This document shows, one piece after another, positions 55,901 to 64,000 of a stretch of DNA of 64,000 bases (positions within the stretch are counted from its first letter, which is position 1; each line of letters starts with the position of its first letter). The notes under the pieces are model-generated. The model had not been told where the DNA came from and did not search any database. It worked only from the letters and a program-made list of their open reading frames with translations. The stretch spans positions 24,226,798-24,290,797 of the forward strand of contig OZ024744.1 in the NCBI GenBank assembly GCA_964016885.1, written 5' to 3'. This stretch comes from Eledone cirrhosa (lineage: Eukaryota; Mollusca; Cephalopoda; Octopoda; Eledonidae). Position numbers and translations under genes: made by a program.

Positions 55901-58900
55901 AATCATAAGAACTGACTCGTTTTAACAACAGTTGAATCTTAAGAACTGACTCGTTTTATAAACAGTTCAACCTTAAGAACTGACTCGTTTTAACAACAGT
56001 TGAATCTTAAGAACTGACTCGTTTTAACAACAGTTGAATCTTAAGAACTGATTCGTTTTAACAACAGTTCAAACTTAAGAACTGACTCGTTTTAACAACA
56101 GTTGAATCTTAAGAACTGTCTCGTTTTAACAACAGTTGAATCTTAAGAACTTACTCGTTTTAACAACAGTTGAATCTTATGATAAAACTCATTTTAACAA
56201 CAGTTGAATCTTAAGATAAAACTCGTTTTAACAACAGTTGAATCTTAAGAACTGACTCGTTTTAACAACAGTTGAATCTTAAGATAAAACTCGTTTTAAC
56301 AGCAGTTGAATCTTAAGAACTGACTCGTTTTAACAACAGTTGAATCTTAAGAACTGACTCGTTTTATAAACAGTTCAACCTTAAGAACTGACTCGTTTTA
56401 ACAACAGTTGAATATTAAGAACTGATTCGTGTTAACAGCAGTTGAATCTTAATATAAAACTCGTTTTAACAACAGTTGAATCTTAAGATAAAACTAGTTT
56501 TAACAACAGTTGAATCTTAAGAACTGACTCGTTTTAATAACAGTTGAATCTTAAGATAGAACTCGTTTTAACAACAGTTGAATCTTAAGAACTGACTCGT
56601 TTTAACAACAGCTGAATTTTAAGATAAAACTCGTTTTAACAACAGTTGAATCTTAATAACTGACTTGTTTTATCAACAGTTCAACCTTAAGAACTGACTC
56701 ATTTTAACAACAGTTGAATCTTCAAATAAAACTCGTTTTAACAACAGTTGAATGTTAAGAACTGAATCGTTTTAACAACAGCTGAATCTTAAGATAAACT
56801 CGTTTTAACAACAGTTGAATCTTAAGATAAACCTCGTTTTAACAACAGTTTAATCTTAAGAACTGAATCGTTTTAACAACAGTTGAATCTTAAGATAAAA
56901 TCCGTTTTAACAATAGTTGAATCTTAAGAACTGATTCGTTTTAACAACAGTTCAAACTTAAGAACTGACTCGTTTTAACAACAGCTGAATCTTAAGATGA
57001 AACTCGTTTTAACAACAGTTGAATCTTAAGAACTGACTCATTTTAACAACAGTTGAATCTTAAGATAAAATTTCATTTTAACAACAGTTGAATCTTGAAA
57101 TAAAACTCGTTTTAACAACAGTTGAATCTTAAGAACTGACTCGTTTTAACAACAGTTGAATCTTAAGAACTGACTCGTTTTAACAACAGTTGAATCTTAA
57201 GATAAAATTCGTTTTAACAACAGTTGAATCTTAAGAACTGATTCGTTTTAACAACAGTTCAAACTTAAGAACTGACTCGTTTTAACAACAGTTGAATCTT
57301 AAGATAAAACTCGTTTTAACAACAGTTGAATCTTAAGAACTGTCTCGTTTTAACAACAGTTGAATCTTAAGAACTGACTCGTTTTAACAACAGTTGAATC
57401 TTAAGATAAAACTCGTTTTAACAACAGTTGAATCTTAAGAACTGACTCGTTTTAACAACAGTTGAATCTTAAGATAAAACTCGTTTTAACAACAGTTGAA
57501 TCTTAAGAACTGACTCGTTTTAACAACAGTTGAATATTAAGAACTGATTCGTTTTAACAGCAGTTGAATCTTAATATAAAACTCGTTTTAACAACAGTTG
57601 AATCTTAAGATAAACCTCGTTTTAACAACGGTTGAATCTTAAGAACTGACTCGTTTTATCAACAGTTCAACCTTAAGAACTGACTCATTTTAACAACAGT
57701 TGAATCTTCAAATAAAACTCGTTTTAACAACAGTTGAATGTTAAGAACTGATTCGTTTTAACAACAGCTGAATCTTAAGATAAACTCGTTTTAACAACAG
57801 TTGAATCTTAAGATAAACCTCGTTTTAACAACAGTTTAATCTTAAGAACTGACTCGTTTTAACAACAGTTGAATCTTAAGAACTGATTCGTTTTAACAAC
57901 AGTTCAAACTTAAGAACTGACTCGTTTTAACAACAGTTGAATCTTAAGAACTGTCTCGTTTTAACAACAGTTGAATCTTAAGAACTTACTCGTTTTAACA
58001 ACAGTTGAATCTTATGATAAAACTCATTTTAACAACAGTTGAATCTTAAGATAAAACTCGTTTTAACAACAGTTGAATCTTAAGAACTGACTCGTTTTAA
58101 CAACAGTTGAATCTTAAGATAAAACTCGTTTTAACAGCAGTTGAATCTTAAGAACTGACTCGTTTTAACAACAGTTGAATCTTAAGAACTGACTCGTTTT
58201 ATAAACAGTTCAACCTTAAGAACTGACTCGTTTTAACAACAGTTGAATATTAAGAACTGATTCGTTTTAACAGCAGTTGAATCTTAATATAAAACTCGTT
58301 TTAACAACAGTTGAATCTTAAGATAAAACTAGTTTTAACAACAGTTGAATCTTAAGAACTGACTCGTTTTAATAACAGTTGAATCTTAAGATAGAACTCG
58401 TTTTAACAACAGTTGAATCTTAAGAACTGACTCGTTTTAACAACAGCTGAATTTTAAGATAAAACTAGTTTTAACAACAGTTGAATCTTAATAACTGACT
58501 TGTTTTATCAACAGTTCAACCTTAAGAACTGACTCATTTTAACAACAGTTGAATCTTCAAATAAAACTCGTTTTAACAACAGTTGAATGTTAAGAACTGA
58601 ATCGTTTTAACAACAGCTGAATCTTAAGATAAACTCGTTTTAACAACAGTTGAATCTTAAGATAAACCTCGTTTTAACAACAGTTTAATCTTAAGAACTG
58701 AATCGTTTTAACAACAGTTGAATCTTAAGATAAAATCCGTTTTAACAATAGTTGAATCTTAAGAACTGATTCGTTTTAACAACAGTTCAAACTTAAGAAC
58801 TGACTCGTTTTAACAACAGCTGAATCTTAAGATGAAACTCGTTTTAACAACAGTTGAATCTTAAGAACTGACTCATTTTAACAACAGTTGAATCTTAAGA

Positions 58901-59164
58901 TAAAATTTCATTTTAACAACAGTTGAATCTTGAAATAAAACTCGTTTTAACAACAGTTGAATCTTAAGAACTGACTCGTTTTAACAACAGTTGAATCTTA
59001 AGAACTGACTCGTTTTAACAACAATTCAACCTTAAGAACTGACTCGTTTTAACAACAGTTGAATCTTAAGAACTGACTCGTTTTAACAACAGTTGAATCT
59101 TCAAATAAAACTCGTTTTAACAACAGTTGAATCTTAAGAACTGACTCGTTTTAACAACAGTTGA
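52988..59164 (+). repeat. Right copy of the 7,442-bp supra-HOR
   Basis: This is the partner of 45,546-51,722 with the same three-unit structure (marker spacings 2,787 and 1,835 bp on both sides). Private substitutions include CAGATGAATCTTAAG near 54,229, AACTGACACGTTTT near 55,405 and CTGATTCGTGTTAAC near 56,422. No indel is needed to align the two copies over 6,177 bp. Confidence 0.88.
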
Positions 59165-60973
59165 ATCTTCAAATAAAACTCGTTTTAACAACAGTTGAAT
59201 CTTAAGAACTGACTCGTTTTAACAACAGTTGAATCTTAAGATAAAACTCGTTTTAACAACAGTTGAATCTTAAGAACTAATTCGTTTTAACAACAGTTCA
59301 AACTTAAGAACAGACTCGTATTAACAACAGTTGAATCTTATTATAAAACTCATTTTAACAACAGTTCAACCTTAAGAACTGACTCGTTTTAACAACAGTT
59401 GAATCTTCAAATAAACCTCGTTTTAACAACAGTTGCATCTTAAGAACTGGCTCGTTTAAACAACAGTTGAATCTTAAGATAAAACTCGTTTTAACAACAG
59501 TTGAATCTTAAGAACTGACTCGTTTTAACAACAGTTGAATCTTCAAATAAAACTCGTTTTAACAACAGTTGAATCTTAAGAACTGACTCGTTTTAACAGC
59601 AGTCCAACCTTAAGAACTGACTCGTTTTAACAACAGTTGAATCTTCAAATAAAACTCGTTTTAACAACAGTTGAATCTTAAGAATTGACTCGTTTTAACA
59701 ACAGTTGAATCTTAAGACAAAACCCGTTTTAACAACAGTTGAATCTTAAGAACTGACTCGTTTTAACAACAGTTGAATCTTAAGATAAACTCGTTTTAAC
59801 AACAGTTGAATTTTAAGAACTGACTCGTTTTAACAACAGCTGCATCTTAAGATAAAACTCGTATTAACAACAGTTGAATCATAAGAACTGACTCGTTTTA
59901 ACAACAGTTGAATCTTAAGAACTGACTCGTTTTATAAACAGTTCAACCTTAAGAACTGACTCGTTTTAACAACAGTTGAATCTTAAGAACTGACTCGTTT
60001 TAACAACAGTTGAATCTTAAGAACTGATTCGTTTTAACAACAGTTCAAACTTAAGAACTGACTCGTTTTAACAACAGTTGAATCTTAAGCACTGTCTCGT
60101 TTTAACAACAGTTGAATCTTAAGAACTTACTCGTTTTAACAACAGTTGAATCTTATGATAAAACTCATTTTAACAACAGTTGAATCTTAAGATAAAACTC
60201 GTTTTAACAACAGTTGAATCTTAAGAACTGACTCGTTTTAACAACAGTTGAATCTTAAGATAAAACTCGTTTTAACAGCAGTTGAATCTTAAGAACTGAC
60301 TCGTTTTAACAACAGTTGAATCTTAAGAACTGACTCGTTTTATAAACAGTTCAACCTTAAGAACTGACTCGTTTTAACAACAGTTGAATATTAAGAACTG
60401 ATTCGTTTTAACAGCAGTTGAATCTTAATATAAAACTCGTTTTAACAACAGTTGAATCTTAAGATAAAACTAGTTTTAACAACAGTTGAATCTTAAGAAC
60501 TGACTCGTTTTAATAACAGTTGAATCTTAAGATAGAACTCGTTTTAACAACAGTTGAATCTTAAGAACTGACTCGTTTTAACAACAGCTGAATTTTAAGA
60601 TAAAACTCGTTTTAACAACAGTTGAATCTTAATAACTGACTTGTTTTATCAACAGTTCAACCTTAAGAACTGACTCATTTTAACAACAGTTGAATCTTCA
60701 AATAAAACTCGTTTTAACAACAGTTGAATGTTAAGAACTGAATCGTTTTAACAACAGCTGAATCTTAAGATAAACTCGTTTTAACAACAGTTGAATCTTA
60801 AGATAAACCTCGTTTTAACAACAGTTTAATCTTAAGAACTGAATCGTTTTAACAACAGTTGAATCTTAAGATAAAATCCGTTTTAACAATAGTTGAATCT
60901 TAAGAACTGATTCGTTTTAACAACAGTTCAAACTTAAGAACTGACTCGTTTTAACAACAGCTGAATCTTAAGA
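59165..60973 (+). repeat. End of a 2,141-bp HOR unit joining the two large repeats
   Basis: The unit from 58,833 to 60,973 is 2,141 bp (63 monomers with one of 33 bp). At about 59,163 GAATCTTCAAATAAAAC replaces the expected GAGTCTTAAG, so the CAACTGTTG to GTTGCATC part of the HOR is skipped on this side. At 59,979 the sequence enters the second copy of the 18,147-bp-spaced repeat. A private AAGCACTGTCTCG variant lies near 60,089. Confidence 0.75.
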
Positions 60974-63900
60974 TGAAACTCGTTTTAACAACAGTTGAAT
61001 CTTAAGAACTGACTCATTTTAACAACAGTTGAATCTTAAGATAAAATTTCATTTTAACAACAGTTGAATCTTGAAATAAAACTCGTTTTAACAACAGTTG
61101 AATCTTAAGAACTGACTCGTTTTAACAACAGTTGAATCTTAAGAACTGACTCGTTTTAACAACAATTCAACCTTAAGAACTGACTCGTTTTAACAACAGT
61201 TGAATCTTAAGAACTGACTCGTTTTAACAACAGTTGAATCTTCAAATAAAACTCGTTTTAACAACAGTTGAATCTTAAGAACTGACTCGTTTTAACAACA
61301 GTTGAGTCTTAAGATAAAACTCGTTTTAACAACAGTTGAATCTTAAGAACTGACTCGTTTTAACAACAGCTGAATCTTAAGATAAAACTCGTGTTAACAA
61401 CAGTTGAATCTTAAGAACTGACTCGTTTTAACAACAGTTCAACCTTAAGAACTGACTCGTTTTAACAACTGTTGAATCTTCAAATAAAACTCGTTTTAAC
61501 AACAGTTGAATCTTAAGAATTGACTCGTTTTAACAACAATTAAATCTTAAGAACTGATTCGTTTTAACAAAAGTTGAGTCTTAAGATAAAACTCGTTTTA
61601 ACAACAGTTGAATCTTAAGTACTGACTCGTTTTAACAACAGTTGAATCTTAAGATAAAATTCGTTTTAACAACAGTTGAATCTTAAGAACTGATTCGTTT
61701 TAACAACAGTTCAAACTTAAGAACAGACTCGTATTAACAACAGTTGAATCTTATTATAAAACTCATTTTAACAACAGTTCAACCTTAAGAACTGACTCGT
61801 TTTAACAACAGTTGAATTTTCAAGTAAACCTCGTTTTAACAACAGTTGCATCTTAAGAACTGGCTCGTTTAAACAACAGTTGAATCTTAAGATAAAACTC
61901 GTTTTAACAACAGTTGAATCTTAAGAACTGACTCGTTTTAACAACAGTTGAATCTTCAAATAAAACTCGTTTTAACAACAGTTGAATCTTAAGAACTGAC
62001 TCGTTTTAACAACAGTTGAATCTTAAGATAAAACTCGTTTTAACAACAGTTGAATCTTAAGAACTAATTCGTTTTAACAACAGTTCAAACTTAAGAACAG
62101 ACTCGTATTAACAACAGTTGAATCTTATTATAAAACTCATTTTAACAACAGTTCAACCTTAAGAACTGACTCGTTTTAACAACAGTTGAATCTTCAAATA
62201 AACCTCGTTTTAACAACAGTTGCATCTTAAGAACTGGCTCGTTTAAACAACAGTTGAATCTTAAGATAAAACTCGTTTTAACAACAGTTGAATCTTAAGA
62301 ACTGACTCGTTTTAACAACAGTTGAATCTTCAAATAAAACTCGTTTTAACAACAGTTGAATCTTAAGAACTGACTCGTTTTAACAGCAGTCCAACCTTAA
62401 GAACTGACTCGTTTTAACAACAGTTGAATCTTCAAATAAAACTCGTTTTAACAACAGTTGAATCTTAAGAATTGACTCGTTTTAACAACAGTTGAATCTT
62501 AAGACAAAACCCGTTTTAACAACAGTTGAATCTTAAGAACTGACTCGTTTTAACAACAGTTGAATCTTAAGATAAAACTCGTTTTAACAACAGTTGAATC
62601 TTAAGAACTGACTCGTTTTAACAACAGTTGAATCTTAAGATAAACTCGTTTTAACAACAGTTGAATTTTAAGAACTGACTCGTTTTAACAACAGCTGCAT
62701 CTTAAGATAAAACTCGTATTAACAACAGTTGAATCATAAGAACTGACTCGTTTTAACAACAGTTGAATCTTAAGAACTGACTCGTTTTATAAACAGTTCA
62801 ACCTTAAGAACTGACTCGTTTTAACAACAGTTGAATCTTAAAAACTGACTCGTTTTAACCGCAGCTGAATCTTATAATACAACTCTTTTTAACAACAGTT
62901 GAATCTTCAGATAAAACTCGTTTTAACAACAGATGATTCTCAAGAACTGACTCGTTTTAACAACAGTTGAATCTTAAGATAAAACTCGTTTTAGCAACAG
63001 TTGAATCTTAAGAACTGACTCGTAATAACAACAATTGAATCTTAAGATAACATTCGTTTTAACAACAGTTGCGTCTTAAGAACTGACTCGTTTTAACGAC
63101 AGTTGAATCTTAAGATAAACCTCGTTTTAACAACGGTTGAATCTTAAGAACTGACTCGTTTTATCAACAGTTCAACCTTAAGAACTGACTCATTTTAACA
63201 ACAGTTAAATCTTCAAATAAAACCCGTTTTAACAACAGTTGAATGTTAAGAACTGATTCGTTTTAACAACAGCAGAATCTTAAGAACTGACTCGTTTTAA
63301 CAACAGTTGAATCTTAAGATAAAATTCGTTTTAACAACAGTTGAATCTTAAGAACTGATTCGTTTTAACAACAGTTCAAACTTAAGAACTGACTCGTTTT
63401 AACAACAGTTGAATCTTAAGATAAAACTCGTTTTAACAACAGTTGAATCTTAAGAACTGTCTCGTTTTAACAACAGTTGAATCTTAAGAACTGACTCGTT
63501 TTAACAACAGTTGAATCTTAAGATAAAACTCGTTTTAACAACAGTTGAATCTTAAGAACTGACTCGTTTTAACAACAGTTGAATCTTAAGATAAAACTCG
63601 TTTTAACAACAGTTGAATCTTAAGAACTGACTCGTTTTTACAACAGTTGAATATTAAGAACTGATTCGTTTTAACAGCAGTTGAATCTTAATATAAAACT
63701 CGTTTTAACAACAGTTGAATCTTAAGATAAACCTCGTTTTAACAACGGTTGAATCTTAAGAACTGACTCGTTTTATCAACAGTTCAACCTTAAGAACTGA
63801 CTCATTTTAACAACAGTTGAATCTTCAAATAAAACTCGTTTTAACAACAGTTGAATGTTAAGAACTGATTCGTTTTAACAACAGCTGAATCTTAAGATAA

Positions 63901-64000
63901 ACTCGTTTTAACAACAGTTGAATCTTAAGATAAACCTCGTTTTAACAACAGTTTAATCTTAAGAACTGACTCGTTTTAACAACAGTTGAATCTTAAGAAC
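59979..64000 (+). repeat. Right copy of the 18,147-bp-spaced repeat, cut by the window end
   Basis: This block matches 41,832-45,853 and reaches the last base of the window, so its real end is unknown. CTCGTGTTAACAAC (61,388) and TTTCAAGTAAACC (61,818) tie it to the 42-46 kb copy rather than to the nearer units at 47 or 55 kb. Private changes include AAGCACTGTCTCG near 60,089 and CGTTTTTACAACAG near 63,634. If the correspondence continues past 64,000, the repeating unit is 18,147 bp and contains the two 7.4-kb copies. Confidence 0.85.

Larger units (their letters stand above)
1..64000 (+). repeat. 34-bp satellite array filling the whole window
   Basis: The whole window is a direct tandem array. 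The consensus monomer is CTCGTTTTAACAACAG then TTGAATCTTAAG (28 bp) plus a 6-bp tail. Type A ends AACTGA and type B ends ATAAAA, so a frequent A-B alternation gives a 68-bp dimer, although runs such as A-A are common. Type B also has a 33-bp form ending ATAAA and a form ending ATAAAC. All copies read in the same direction; I saw no inverted block, no mobile element and no non-satellite stretch. The core contains CAACAGTTG (an inverted repeat around a central A), the palindrome TCTTAAGA (ATCTTAAGAT in type B) and a single CpG. Array length and HOR structure indicate eukaryotic heterochromatic satellite DNA. The family and species are not recognised. No transcription unit is visible; transcription of the satellite itself cannot be excluded from sequence. 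Confidence 0.98.

Noticed and set aside
1..64000. CRISPR array (short direct repeats of about 28 bp with short intervals)
   Set aside because: The intervals between cores are 6 bp and come in a few fixed types rather than unique spacers. There are no cas genes and no leader, and the length is far beyond CRISPR arrays.
1..64000. CENP-B box in monomers starting ATTCGTTTTAAC
   Set aside because: TTCG, four bases, then A fits the left part of the box, but the required CGGG on the right is absent (AACAG instead).
1..64000. 34-bp recombinase site such as loxP, because of the same length
   Set aside because: The monomer lacks 13-bp inverted arms around an 8-bp spacer; the length match is a coincidence.
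1..64000. Telomeric or subtelomeric simple repeat
   Set aside because: No TTAGGG, TTTAGGG, TTAGG or other G-rich short repeat is present; the monomer is AT-rich and 34 bp long.
1..64000. Rho-independent terminators from palindromes plus T tracts
   Set aside because: The dyads are 8-10 bp, AT-rich and present in nearly every monomer, with only TTTT runs. They are part of the repeat, and there are no genes to terminate.
1..64000. Protein repeat gene (tandem repeat encoding a repetitive protein)
   Set aside because: Stop codons such as TAA in TTAA and CTTAAG occur in the frames of nearly every monomer on both strands, and the 34-bp period shifts the reading frame at each step.
1..64000. TATA-like and promoter-like AT stretches (ATAAAA, TTATAATAC)
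   Set aside because: They are monomer tails or variants repeated throughout the array and not associated with any transcription unit.

Overview
The window is satellite DNA from end to end. All 64 kb is a head-to-tail array of a 34-bp monomer, roughly 1,880 copies, all in one orientation. I found no gene, RNA gene, transposon, gap or unique sequence. The monomer has a 28-bp core, CTCGTTTTAACAACAG followed by TTGAATCTTAAG, and a 6-bp tail. The tail is AACTGA in type A (11/34 GC) or ATAAAA in type B (9/34 GC). A and B often alternate as a 68-bp dimer. Minor types have tail ATAAAC, tail AACTGG, tail ATAAA (33 bp), or internal changes such as GTTCAACC, GTTCAAAC, CAGCTG, GTTGCATC and TCTTCAAATAAA.

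An uninterrupted array of tens of kb with higher-order organisation points to eukaryotic heterochromatin: centromeric, pericentromeric, subtelomeric, or a supernumerary or sex chromosome. Nothing in the sequence names the organism, and I do not recognise the monomer.

The information lies in how monomer variants are arranged. Rare variants recur at fixed distances, which reveals nested higher-order repeats (HORs). (1) 1-6,742 is copied at 10,731-17,472 (offset 10,730), with a further shorter copy of part of it at about 8,356-10,625. (2) From about 15,875 to 32,450 the array is built on a 2,379-bp HOR (69 monomers of 34 bp plus one of 33 bp), with complete and truncated units. (3) A block at about 22.15-24.92 kb recurs at 30.72-33.51 kb (offset 8,560-8,562, later 8,594) and includes an island of the older left-hand type. 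(4) About 33.5-36.3 kb is a transition zone. (5) From about 36.3 kb to the end a 3.94-3.98 kb HOR dominates, with several internally deleted units. (6) On top of this, 45,546-51,722 recurs at 52,988-59,164 (offset 7,442), and 41,832-45,853 recurs at 59,979-64,000 (offset 18,147).

The array appears to have grown by unequal exchange or amplification in whole-monomer steps. Almost every length change I could measure is a multiple of 34 bp, and the small deficits match the number of 33-bp monomers where I checked. The long near-identical blocks could also be assembly duplications, which the sequence alone cannot exclude. I read HOR boundaries by eye from variant markers. Those given to the base were checked at the first mismatch; those marked 'about' were not.
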